Positions 34,396 through 42,692 of a stretch of DNA of 62,852 bases are shown here, in pieces. The position numbers were made by a program, and so were the translations under genes. The notes beneath the pieces were generated by a model, which was not told the origin of the DNA, did not search any database, and was given only the letters and a program-made list of their open reading frames with translations. Source of the DNA: Rhodobacterales bacterium (GTDB lineage Bacteria; Pseudomonadota; Alphaproteobacteria; Rhodobacterales; Rhodobacteraceae); contig JAFLCY010000009.1 in NCBI GenBank assembly GCA_017303485.1, forward strand, positions 1 to 62,852, in the 5' to 3' direction. Numbering within the stretch: position 1 is the first letter of the stretch; each line of letters begins with the position of its first letter.

Positions 34396-35174
34396 CGGGC
34401 GTCTCCTGTCATGGGGGGCTGGCCGCCCCAAAGCTGGGTGATCTCGGCCCCGGCAAGGGCCAGTTCGCGGGTGATCGTGGCGTGTAGGTCGGGCGTCATC
34501 CGGGGGGCGGCCGCAGCAACGGCCAGCGCCCCGGTACAGGCGCCGGTCGCATCGCAGAGGGGAACGGCGAAGGAATGGACATCCTTCTCGAAGGTCGAGA
34601 GGGTTTCGGCATAGCCCTTGGTCTTGGCGTCCCGGATGCGGGCATGCAGGGCGTCGGGATCGGGCGCAGCGGCGATCAGGGCGTCCGGGTCGGGATGAAA
34701 GGCGAGGACAGCCGCACCCGAGGCGGTCGCGTGGAACGGCAGGAAATCGGCATCCTCCATCATCACCCGGACGCCAGTGCGTGAGGCATAGGCGAAGGCG
34801 AGGGTCTGGAGTCTGCCAGCGACCAGATGCGACAGATGCGCGGTTTCCCCCGTCGCCTCGGCCAGACGGCGCAGGGTCGGCATCGCAGCCTCGCGCGTGG
34901 GAACGGCGGCTTCGCGGAGCGCGGAAAGGCGCAAGACGGCGGGGCCGAGGCGGTATTCGCGGGCCGGTCCGACCTGTTCCAGAAGCCCGCGCGATTCCAA
35001 TTCGGTGAGCAGCCGGTGGCAGGTCGCCTTGTTCAACCCAGAGGCGCGGGCAAGCTGGCTGAGGCCGAGCTGCGGTTCGGCCCGGGTAAAAAGGTCCAGA
35101 AGATCCAGTGCATTGCCGACCGTCCCCATTTGCCGCGCAGTCCTTTTCCGTAGGGGCAGATCACCCCTCGCCAT
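34392..35174 (-). CDS. IclR-family transcriptional regulator
   Basis: 260 residues if started at 35,174; an ATG at 35,129 (MGTVGNALDLLDLF) is at least as likely because no ribosome site precedes the first and family members commonly begin near the second. The winged helix carries LGLSQLARASGLNKATCHRLLTELESRGLLEQ. The GAF-like IclR effector domain follows (GETAHLSHLVAGRLQTLAF, ASGAAVLAFHPD, FEKDVHSFAVPLCD). It is the first gene of the operon with the aminotransferase and is divergent from the aldehyde dehydrogenase, with a palindrome in between that is the likely operator. Confidence 0.9.
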   Translation of the reverse strand: MARGDLPLRKRTARQMGTVGNALDLLDLFTRAEPQLGLSQLARASGLNKATCHRLLTELESRGLLEQVGPAREYRLGPAVLRLSALREAAVPTREAAMPTLRRLAEATGETAHLSHLVAGRLQTLAFAYASRTGVRVMMEDADFLPFHATASGAAVLAFHPDPDALIAAAPDPDALHARIRDAKTKGYAETLSTFEKDVHSFAVPLCDATGACTGALAVAAAAPRMTPDLHATITRELALAGAEITQLWGGQPPMTGDAR

Positions 35175-35223
35175 TTTTGTTGACAGATGGGGCTGGGCGC
35201 TGTCAATCTATTTTTAAACCATC

Positions 35224-35240
35224 GGTTCATTATTTGAACC
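35224..35240. promoter_or_regulatory. Probable IclR operator
   Basis: GGTTCA-N5-TGAACC, a perfect six-base inverted repeat, lies in the 80-base divergent region between iclR and the aldehyde dehydrogenase, 14 bases before the dehydrogenase start. A second inverted pair TTGACAG/CTGTCAA (35,180-35,206) gives divergent -35-like boxes; no good -10 was found. Confidence 0.6.
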
Positions 35241-35254
35241 AATCGGGAGGGGAT

Positions 35255-36733
35255 ATGGATCAGGCAATGATCGACCGGCTGGCGGCAGCCCCGGTTGCGG
35301 CGGGTAAACTGCTCATTGGGGGTGAATGGGTGAAAGGTGCGGGCGAGACGCCTGTCCTGTCGCCCATTGACGGCAAGCAACTTACGACGATTGCCGCGGC
35401 CTCTGCGGACGACGTGGCCCGCGCCTGCGCTTCGGGCCGCGCGGCCTTCGAGGACGGGCGCTGGTCGCGCATGGCCCCTGCCGCGCGGAAGGCGGTGCTG
35501 CACCGGCTGGCCGATCTGATCGAGAAACACGCCACCGAACTGGCGGTGCTGGGCGTCCGCGACAACGGGACCGAGATTTCCATGGCGCTGAAGGCCGAAC
35601 CGGGCAGTGCGGCGGGCACGTTCCGCTACTACGCCGAGGCCATCGACAAGGTCTATGGCGAGGTGGCCCCCACCGCGTCGAATGTGCTGGGCCTGATCCA
35701 CCGCGAGCCCGTGGGCGTGGTCGGCGCGATTGTCCCCTGGAATTTCCCGCTGATGATCGGGGCCTGGAAGATCGCCCCTGCCCTCGCGACAGGCAATTCG
35801 GTGGTGCTGAAACCGGCGGAGACTGCATCCCTGTCGCTTCTCCGACTGGCCGCGCTGGCGCTGGAGGCGGGGGTGCCGCCGGGCGTGTTCAACGTCGTCA
35901 CCGGACCGGGCCGGGTGACCGGCGAGGCGCTGGCCCTGTCCAACGACGTCGACGTGCTGGTCTTCACCGGCTCGGGCGCGACCGGGCGGCGGTTGCTGCA
36001 GTATTCGGCACAATCCAACCTGAAGCGCTGCTATCTGGAACTGGGCGGCAAATCACCGAACGTGGTCTTCGCTGACGCGCCGGATCTCTCCGCCGCTGCA
36101 AAGGCCGCCGCAACGGCGATCTTCCGCAATGCCGGGCAGGTCTGCGTCGCGGGCTCGCGGCTTCTAGTCGAGGCTTTGGTGCATGATGCCTTCGTTGACG
36201 AACTGGCGACGGCGACGCGGAAAATGGCCGTTGGAAACCCGCTGAAGCTGGACACACAGGTCGGCGCGGTGAACTCGCTGACCCAGCTGGAGGGCAACCT
36301 CGGCTTCGTCGCGGATGCCACCCGCGAAGGCGGCGAGATCGTCACCGGCGGCAGCCGGGCGCTGGAGGAAACCGGCGGCTATTACATGGACCCGACCATC
36401 GTGACGGGCGTCAGGCCGGAACATCGCCTCTACCGTGAAGAGGTCTTCGGCCCGGTCCTTGCCGTCACCCCCTTCGCCGACGAGGCCGAGGCATTGCGGC
36501 TGGCCAATGCCAGCGATTTCGGGCTGGCGGCGGGGGTCTGGACCGCGAACCTGAGCCGAGCGCACCGGATGGTACGCGGCATCCGGTCTGGCGTCGTGCA
36601 TGTGAACACTTATGGCGGCGCGGATGTGACGGTGCCCCTGTCGGGCGTGAAGCAATCCGGCAACGGGGCCGACAAGTCCTTGCACGCGCTGGAGAAATAT
36701 ACCGACCTCAAGACCGCGTGGATCCAGCTATGA
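35255..36733 (+). CDS. Aldehyde dehydrogenase (gamma-aminobutyraldehyde/betaine-aldehyde type)
   Basis: 492 residues from the ATG at 35,255, directly after GGGAGGGG. ALDH motifs are GVVGAIVPWNFPLMIGAWKIAPALA, LKPAETASLSLLRLAALA, FTGSGATGRRLL, LELGGKSPNVVFADAPDL, the catalytic Cys297 in NAGQVCVAGSR, and EEVFGPVLAVTPF. This style (PuuC/KauB-like) oxidises amino-aldehydes made by diamine transaminases. It is divergent from the IclR-aminotransferase operon and overlaps the following UPF0261 gene by four bases. Confidence 0.93.
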   Translation: MDQAMIDRLAAAPVAAGKLLIGGEWVKGAGETPVLSPIDGKQLTTIAAASADDVARACASGRAAFEDGRWSRMAPAARKAVLHRLADLIEKHATELAVLGVRDNGTEISMALKAEPGSAAGTFRYYAEAIDKVYGEVAPTASNVLGLIHREPVGVVGAIVPWNFPLMIGAWKIAPALATGNSVVLKPAETASLSLLRLAALALEAGVPPGVFNVVTGPGRVTGEALALSNDVDVLVFTGSGATGRRLLQYSAQSNLKRCYLELGGKSPNVVFADAPDLSAAAKAAATAIFRNAGQVCVAGSRLLVEALVHDAFVDELATATRKMAVGNPLKLDTQVGAVNSLTQLEGNLGFVADATREGGEIVTGGSRALEETGGYYMDPTIVTGVRPEHRLYREEVFGPVLAVTPFADEAEALRLANASDFGLAAGVWTANLSRAHRMVRGIRSGVVHVNTYGGADVTVPLSGVKQSGNGADKSLHALEKYTDLKTAWIQL

Positions 36734-37962
36734 CCCCCACCATCCTTGTCGCCGGCACCTGGGACACCAAGGACGCCGAACTGGGCTATATGCGCGACGT
36801 GATCCTTGGGCAGGGCGGACAGGTCCTGACCATGGATGTGTCGGTGCTGGGCGATCCGTCGCGACCGACCGACATTTCCAAGTATCAGGTGGCCGAGGCG
36901 GCGGGTTCCTCGATTGCCGCGGCGATTGCGGGTGAGGACGAGAACACCGCAATGCAGATCATGGCCCTTGGATCGTCGCGGCTGGCGGCGAAGCTGCACG
37001 CCGAGGGGCGCATTCAGGGCGTGATCGTGCTGGGCGGGACGATGGGGACCGACCTGGCGCTGGACCTGTGCAGCGCCCTGCCCCTTGGCGTGCCGAAGTA
37101 CGTGGTCTCCACCGTCAGCTTCAGCCCTATGCTGCCACCCGAGCGGCTGCCCGCGGATATCCAGATGATCCTCTGGGCCGGGGGGTTGTACGGGCTGAAC
37201 TCGATCTGCAAGGCCTCGCTCAGCCAGGCTGCAGGGGCGGTGCTGGGCGCGGCCCGCGCGGTGGAGCCGCCGCGCCGCGACCGGCCGCTGATCGGGATGA
37301 CCAGCTTCGGCAAGACCGTGTTGCGCTACATGGTCAGCCTGAAACCGGCACTGGAGGCGCGGGGCTTCGAAGTGGCGGTGTTCCACGCTACGGGAATGGG
37401 GGGCCGGGCGTTTGAAGCGCTGGCCGCCGAAGGCGCCTTTGCCGCCGTGCTGGACTTCGCGCCGCAGGAGGTGGGGAACCACCTTTTCGGCTCGGCGATC
37501 ACCGCGGGGCCGGACCGGATGACTTCGGCAGGCGCGCAGGGGCTACCGCAGATCGTGTCGATCGGCTGCTACGATCTGGTGGATCTCGTCGGCTGGCACC
37601 CGCTGCCGGCGCATCTGGAAGGCCTGCCGGGTCACGCCCACAACCGGATCCTGTCATCCGTCGTGCTGGATGCCGAGGGACGGCGGAAGGTTGCGCAGGC
37701 GATCATGGGCAAGCTTGGCCAGGCGAAGGGCGAGGTGGTGTTCCTGCTGCCACTGCAGGGCGGCAATGAATGGGACCGCGAGGGCGGCCCCCTGTGGGAT
37801 GCTGACGGGCTCGCCGCTTTCGTGGACGAGGTCCGTGCGGCCTGCCCGCAGAACGTCCGGCTGGTGGAGCTGGACGCCCATATCAACGACCCCGCCTTTG
37901 CCGAGGCCGCGCTGGCGGTGGTGGACGGCTGGATCGCCCAGGGACGGCTGCCCAAGGACTGA
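36730..37962 (+). CDS. UPF0261 / Tm-1-like ATP-binding protein
   Basis: 410 residues, matching the UPF0261 family length. It begins TPTILVAGTWDTKDAELGYM and includes IQGVIVLGGTMGTDLAL, PKYVVSTVSFSPMLP, and the C-terminal LLPLQGGNEWDREGGPLWDADG and DAHINDPAFAEAAL segments. The plant relative Tm-1 binds ATP, and bacterial members have no settled function. It is coupled to the aldehyde dehydrogenase (ATGA), so a role in carrying on the same catabolic pathway is inferred. A 195-base gap with a palindrome follows. Confidence 0.87.
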   Translation: MTPTILVAGTWDTKDAELGYMRDVILGQGGQVLTMDVSVLGDPSRPTDISKYQVAEAAGSSIAAAIAGEDENTAMQIMALGSSRLAAKLHAEGRIQGVIVLGGTMGTDLALDLCSALPLGVPKYVVSTVSFSPMLPPERLPADIQMILWAGGLYGLNSICKASLSQAAGAVLGAARAVEPPRRDRPLIGMTSFGKTVLRYMVSLKPALEARGFEVAVFHATGMGGRAFEALAAEGAFAAVLDFAPQEVGNHLFGSAITAGPDRMTSAGAQGLPQIVSIGCYDLVDLVGWHPLPAHLEGLPGHAHNRILSSVVLDAEGRRKVAQAIMGKLGQAKGEVVFLLPLQGGNEWDREGGPLWDADGLAAFVDEVRAACPQNVRLVELDAHINDPAFAEAALAVVDGWIAQGRLPKD

Positions 37963-38103
37963 CCGAAGTTCACGGGCCGCACTCAATTGTGGCCACAACA
38001 TACTGAACCGGCTATGATTTCATCACTTCCGCGGGCAATTGCACGGGAGGTGCTGTCCGCCCGTCCCGGCACAAACTGCCGCTTGTAACGAATCGGCAAT
38101 GAG

Positions 38104-38121
38104 TTTTACCTTTTGGTAAAA
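38104..38121. promoter_or_regulatory. Palindromic operator before the BMP transporter operon
   Basis: TTTTACC-TTTT-GGTAAAA is a perfect seven-base inverted repeat 37 bases before the binding-protein start, in the 195-base gap after the UPF0261 gene. The position suits a repressor site over the promoter. No regulator for it is encoded beside the operon. Confidence 0.6.
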
Positions 38122-38157
38122 ATCGGACAACCAACACCAACAGGGATAGGCAGTCAC

Positions 38158-39171
38158 ATGACCATCAGGACATTCACGATCTCGCGCCGCGGTGTGCTTC
38201 TGGGTGGCGGCGCCATCGCTGCTGCGGCGAACCTGCCGCTTGCAGTCTTTGCGCAGGAACCGCTCAAGATGGCGGGCATCTACACGGTGCCGGTCGAACA
38301 GCAATGGGTCAGCCGCATCCACATCGCCGCCGAGGCGCTGAAGGCGGCGGGGACGGTGGACTATACCTACACCGAGAATGTCGCGAACACCGACTATCCC
38401 CGCGTGATGCGCGAATACTGCGAGGCGGGCGTCAAGCTGATAGTCGGCGAGATCTTCGGCGCCGAGGCCGAAGCGCGCGAGGTCTGTGCGGAATACCCGG
38501 ACGTGGCCTTCCTGCTGGGGTCCTCCTTCATGCCGGACGAAGCCGCGAACCCGAACCTCGCGGTCTTCGACAACTACATCCAGGACGCGGCTTACCTCTC
38601 GGGCATCGTCGCGGGCGGCATGACCAAGGGCAACATCGGCATGGTCGGCGGCTTCCCGATCCCCGAGGTCAACCGGCTGATGAACGCCTTCATGGCGGGT
38701 GTGCGCGAGGTCATGCCGGACACCAAGTTCCAGGTCAGCTTCATCGGGTCGTGGTTCGATCCGCCGAAGGCCAAGGAAACCGCCTTCGCGATGATCGATG
38801 GCGGGGCGGACCTGATGTATGCGGAACGCTTCGGGGTTTCGGACGCGGCCAAGGAACGCGGCGTGCTGGCAATCGGCAACGTGATCGACACCCAGGGCGA
38901 CTACCCGGAAACGGTCGTGACCTCGGCGCTGTGGCATTTCGAGCCCACGCTGAACGCGGCGGTGGCGGCGGTGCAGGGTGGCAGCTTCAAGGCCGACAAC
39001 TACGGCACCTATTCCTTCATGAACGCGGGCGGTTGCTCGCTTGCGCCTTTGGGCACCTTCGATGGCAAGGTTCCGGCCGAGGTGATGGCCAAAGTCGCCG
39101 AGAAGGAAGCCGCGATCAAGGACGGCAGCTTCACCGTGGCAATCGACGACAGCGAGCCGAAATCGTCGTGA
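38158..39171 (+). CDS. BMP-family ABC transporter substrate-binding protein (Tat signal)
   Basis: 337 residues. The N-terminus FTISRRGVLLGGGAIAAAAN has a twin-arginine motif and ends in a cleavable VFA-Q site. The rest is a PnrA/BmpA-like fold: AGIYTVPVEQQWVSRIHIAAEAL, VGEIFGAEAEAREV, DNYIQDAAYLSGIVAG, GNIGMVGGFPIPEVNRLMNAF. BMP-type systems in proteobacteria import purines, pyrimidines or their nucleosides. The linked cytosine-deaminase-family enzyme supports a nucleobase ligand. It shares a four-base overlap with the ATPase gene. Confidence 0.93.
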   Translation: MTIRTFTISRRGVLLGGGAIAAAANLPLAVFAQEPLKMAGIYTVPVEQQWVSRIHIAAEALKAAGTVDYTYTENVANTDYPRVMREYCEAGVKLIVGEIFGAEAEAREVCAEYPDVAFLLGSSFMPDEAANPNLAVFDNYIQDAAYLSGIVAGGMTKGNIGMVGGFPIPEVNRLMNAFMAGVREVMPDTKFQVSFIGSWFDPPKAKETAFAMIDGGADLMYAERFGVSDAAKERGVLAIGNVIDTQGDYPETVVTSALWHFEPTLNAAVAAVQGGSFKADNYGTYSFMNAGGCSLAPLGTFDGKVPAEVMAKVAEKEAAIKDGSFTVAIDDSEPKSS

Positions 39172-40718
39172 TCCCGAAAGAGACGGAGGCGGAGGTCGTC
39201 CTCCGCCTCAATGGCATTTCGAAGTCCTTCGGCGCGCTGAGGGCGAACGATGCGGTGTCCCTCTCCCTGCGGCGCGGCGAAGTAGTTGCGCTGCTTGGAG
39301 AAAACGGCGCAGGCAAGACCACGCTGATGAACATCCTTTTCGGTCACTATGTGGCCGATGAAGGTGTGGTCGAAGTCTTCAGCCAGCCCCTGCCCCCCGG
39401 CAACCCGAAGGCTGCGCTGGCAGCGGGGGTGGGCATGGTCCACCAGCATTTCACGCTGGCGGGCAACCTGACCGTTCTGGAGAACATCACGCTGGGCACC
39501 GACAGCCTGTGGTCGCGGGGTGCCGCGGGCGCACGGGAAAAAGTCAAACAGCTTTCGCTGGATTTCGGTCTTGCGGTGGATCCCGATGCCAAGGTGAGCC
39601 GGCTTTCTGTCGGAGAGCGCCAGCGGGTCGAGATCCTGAAGGCGCTTTACCGCGACGCGCGCATCCTGATCCTGGACGAGCCGACTGCGGTCTTGACGCC
39701 ACAGGAATCAGACGCCCTCTTCGCCACCCTGCGCCGGGCCACGGCGATGGGGTTGTCAGTGATCTTCATCAGCCACAAGCTGCATGAGGTGATGGCGATC
39801 GCCGACCGCTGCGTCGTGCTGCGTCATGGGCGGGTGGTGGGCGAGGACGACACCCATGCCACCGACAAGGGACGGCTGGCCGAACTGATGGTCGGGGGCG
39901 AGCTGTCGCTGCCCCGGGCGGAAGCGCGGGAGGCGGGGCCGGTGCTGATGCGGCTTGACGGTGTCTCGACCCCGGATCGGGGCGCGGCACCGGGGTTGAA
40001 GGCCGTCACGCTGGACCTCCGCGCCGGGCAGATCATGGGCCTTGCGGGAGTGTCGGGCAACGGACAGTCCGCGCTGGCCGGGATCGTCGCCGGGCTGGCG
40101 CTGCCGGTCGCGGGGACCATTTCCCTGCGGGACAAGCTGGTCGCGGGCTGGTCGCCGCGCGAGGCCCTTGCAGGCGGTGTGGCGCGCATCCCCGAGGACC
40201 GCCATCACCAGGGCTCCATCGGCGATTTCGACCTGACCGAAAATGCCGTGCTGGAAACCTATCGCAGCCGGTTCTCCCGCAACGGCTGGATGAACTGGCG
40301 TGCAGCGCGGACCTTCGCGGAAGAGATCATCGCGGGCTACGACGTGCGCTGCCCGGGACCGGAGACGCGGATACGGCTCCTCTCGGGCGGCAACATGCAG
40401 AAGCTGATCCTGGGGCGGGCGATGGCGGGCGGGTCGACACCGGGAGGACCGGAGATCATCCTTGCGAACCAGCCGGTCCGGGGCCTTGACGTGGGCGCGA
40501 TTGCCTATGTGCAGTCGCAACTGATCGCCGCGCGCGACCGCGGAGCGGCCGTCTTGCTGATTTCCGAAGACCTGGATGAAATCATGGGCTTGTCGGATGT
40601 CATTCATGTCATCTCTCAGGGTCGCCTTTCGCCGGGCTTTGCCAGGGGGACGATGACGGCGGCAGAACTGGGTCTGTGGATGGCGGGCCAGAAGTTCGAG
40701 GATGCTGATGCGGCTTGA
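39168..40718 (+). CDS. Two-domain ABC transporter ATPase (NupA/YufO type)
   Basis: 516 residues from the GTG at 39,168, which overlaps the binding-protein stop (GTGA); the much longer open frame upstream is shadow of the binding-protein gene. The first ABC domain has Walker A LLGENGAGKTTLM, signature LSVGERQRVEIL, and Walker B ILILDEPTAVLTPQE. The second has a degenerate P-loop (GVSGNGQSAL), the signature LLSGGNMQKLILGRA, and ANQPVRGLDVGA. This is the RbsA-like twin arrangement of BMP-type importers, with one site probably inactive. Confidence 0.93.
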   Translation: MIPKETEAEVVLRLNGISKSFGALRANDAVSLSLRRGEVVALLGENGAGKTTLMNILFGHYVADEGVVEVFSQPLPPGNPKAALAAGVGMVHQHFTLAGNLTVLENITLGTDSLWSRGAAGAREKVKQLSLDFGLAVDPDAKVSRLSVGERQRVEILKALYRDARILILDEPTAVLTPQESDALFATLRRATAMGLSVIFISHKLHEVMAIADRCVVLRHGRVVGEDDTHATDKGRLAELMVGGELSLPRAEAREAGPVLMRLDGVSTPDRGAAPGLKAVTLDLRAGQIMGLAGVSGNGQSALAGIVAGLALPVAGTISLRDKLVAGWSPREALAGGVARIPEDRHHQGSIGDFDLTENAVLETYRSRFSRNGWMNWRAARTFAEEIIAGYDVRCPGPETRIRLLSGGNMQKLILGRAMAGGSTPGGPEIILANQPVRGLDVGAIAYVQSQLIAARDRGAAVLLISEDLDEIMGLSDVIHVISQGRLSPGFARGTMTAAELGLWMAGQKFEDADAA

Positions 40719-41751
40719 ACCCATCGCCAACCCCACGGCACTGCGGCGGATCGGCCTTCCCGTGCTGGCGCTGGCGGCGACGCTGGGCGTTGCCATGCTG
40801 CTGGCGCTGGTCGCCGGGGCCAACCCCTTCGCCGTCCTCGGCCAGATCGCGACCGGGGCGCTGGGGTCGAAGCTGGCGATCCTTGAGACGCTGAACCGTG
40901 CGACGCCGCTGATCTTCACCGGGCTGGCGGTGGCCGTCGCCTTCCGGGCAAAGCTGTGGAACATCGGCGCGGAAGCGCAGCTTTATGCGGGTGCCATCGT
41001 GGCCGTGCTTCTGGGGACCGGAGTGCTGGGAAGCCCGTTGGTGCTGCCAGTCTCCGCGCTCGCCGCGATGCTGGCCGGGGCGGTGCTGCTGCTTGGCCCG
41101 GTGCTGTTGAAGACGCGGCTCGGGGTGGACGAGGTGGTCACCACGCTGCTTCTCAACTTCATCATGCTGCTCTTCGTCAGCTATTTGCTGGAAGGTCCGA
41201 TGAAGGATCCGATGGGGATGGGCTGGCCGAAGTCGACCCCGCTGATCCCCGAGGCCCGCCTGCCCCGGATCGTCGAGGGGCTGCGCCTGCATTGGGGGTT
41301 CGCGCTGGCGATCATCGCAGCCATCGTGGTGTGGGTGATCCAGACCCGCACCACGTTGGGCTTTGAAATCCGCGCCGTGGGCCAGAACCCCGAGGCCGCG
41401 CGCTTTGCCGGGATGCCGGTCAATGCGGTGCTGGTGAAGACCGCGCTTCTGTCGGGGGGCCTTGCCGCGCTTGCGGGCTGGTCCGAGGTGGCAGGGCTGA
41501 AGGGGCATCTGTCCTCGGACCTGTCGCCCGGTTTTGGCTATACCGGGATCATCGTGGCGATGCTGGCGCTGTTGCACCCGCTCGGCGTCATCCTGACGGC
41601 GATCTTCGTGGCAGGCATCTTCGTCGGGTCCGACGCGATGAGCCGTGCGGCTGGTGTCCCGACTTATATCGCCGACATGCTGATGGCGACTGCCCTGCTG
41701 TTCATGGTGCTGGCGATCCTGTTGACGACGAAAAGGGTGGTGCGCGGATGA
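40708..41751 (+). CDS. BMP-type ABC transporter permease (NupP/YufP type)
   Basis: 347 residues from the ATG at 40,708; an ATG at 40,702 abuts the GAGG site and so is less likely. It overlaps the ATPase gene by 11 bases. It has eight to ten membrane segments, the conserved KLWNIGAEAQLYAGAI, and GFEIRAVGQNPEAARFAGMPV, family signatures of the ribose/nucleoside permease type. It pairs with the next gene as a heterodimer. Confidence 0.93.
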   Translation: MRLEPIANPTALRRIGLPVLALAATLGVAMLLALVAGANPFAVLGQIATGALGSKLAILETLNRATPLIFTGLAVAVAFRAKLWNIGAEAQLYAGAIVAVLLGTGVLGSPLVLPVSALAAMLAGAVLLLGPVLLKTRLGVDEVVTTLLLNFIMLLFVSYLLEGPMKDPMGMGWPKSTPLIPEARLPRIVEGLRLHWGFALAIIAAIVVWVIQTRTTLGFEIRAVGQNPEAARFAGMPVNAVLVKTALLSGGLAALAGWSEVAGLKGHLSSDLSPGFGYTGIIVAMLALLHPLGVILTAIFVAGIFVGSDAMSRAAGVPTYIADMLMATALLFMVLAILLTTKRVVRG

Positions 41752-42692
41752 GCGCGATCATCGACATCCTGATCTCGGCCAGCTTCTGGGCCGCCGTGAT
41801 CCGCATCGCCTCGCCCCTGATCCTGGCGACGATGGGCGAGCTGATCTGCGAACGCGCCGGAGTGCTGAATCTTGGCATCGAGGGGATCATGGTCATTGGC
41901 GCCTTCGCGGGCTGGATGGCGGTGTATCAGGGCTTGCCCTTGTGGGGAGGCGTTGCGGTGGCGATGGCGGCGGGGATGCTGTTCGGCCTCCTGCACTCGA
42001 CCCTGACGGTGCCCTTCGGCCTGTCGCAGCATGTGGTGGGGCTGGGGGTGACGCTGCTCGCGACCTCCAGCGCCTCCTTCGCCTACCGGCTGATGCTGCC
42101 CGAGGTGACGAGCCCGCCGAAGATCGCGCCCTTCCAGCCGCTGCACATTCCGGGCCTTTCCAGCCTGCCCTGGCTGGGCGAGGCTTTGTCGCAGACAGCG
42201 CTGACCTGGGCGGCCTTCGCGGTGGCGGGCGCGGTGGCCTTCACGCTTTACCGCACGCCGCTGGGGCTGGCGGTGCGGGCGGTGGGGGAAAGCCCGGCGG
42301 CGGTCGAGGCGCAGGGGCTTTCCGTCACGGGCCTGCGGATGGGGGCGGTGATCGTCGGGTCGGGGCTGATGGCGGTGGGGGGGGCGTTCCTGACGCTTTC
42401 CGCCTTCTCCAGCTTCTTCTTCGAGATGGTGAACGGGCGCGGCTGGATCTGCATCGCGCTGGTGGTGTTCGGGGCCTGGAAGCCGGGCAAGGCGGTGCTG
42501 GGGGCGATCCTGTTTGCGGCCTTTGACGCCCTGCAGATCCGGTTGCAACAGACGCCGCTGGGGGCTGCCCTGCCCTACCAGCTTTTCCTCGCCCTGCCCT
42601 TCATCCTGTCGATCCTGGCACTGATCCTGATGTCGCGCCGGGCCGAGGTGCCAGCGGCGCTGATGGTGCCCTACAACAAGGGGGAACGTTAG
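41748..42692 (+). CDS. BMP-type ABC transporter permease (NupQ/YufQ type)
   Basis: 314 residues, membrane protein. It has ERAGVLNLGIEGIMVIGAFAGW near residue 35 and LAVRAVGESPAAVEAQGLSV in the loop after the fifth segment, the matching family signatures. A four-base ATGA overlap links it to the first permease, and the deaminase start follows its stop without a gap. Together with 38,158-41,751 it makes a complete importer. Confidence 0.94.
   Translation: MSAIIDILISASFWAAVIRIASPLILATMGELICERAGVLNLGIEGIMVIGAFAGWMAVYQGLPLWGGVAVAMAAGMLFGLLHSTLTVPFGLSQHVVGLGVTLLATSSASFAYRLMLPEVTSPPKIAPFQPLHIPGLSSLPWLGEALSQTALTWAAFAVAGAVAFTLYRTPLGLAVRAVGESPAAVEAQGLSVTGLRMGAVIVGSGLMAVGGAFLTLSAFSSFFFEMVNGRGWICIALVVFGAWKPGKAVLGAILFAAFDALQIRLQQTPLGAALPYQLFLALPFILSILALILMSRRAEVPAALMVPYNKGER

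Noticed and set aside
38304..40718. 804-residue open frame covering the ATPase
   Set aside because: Its first 288 codons are the antiphase shadow of the BMP binding-protein gene with Gly/Arg-rich composition; the ATPase starts at GTG 39,168, which overlaps the binding-protein stop.
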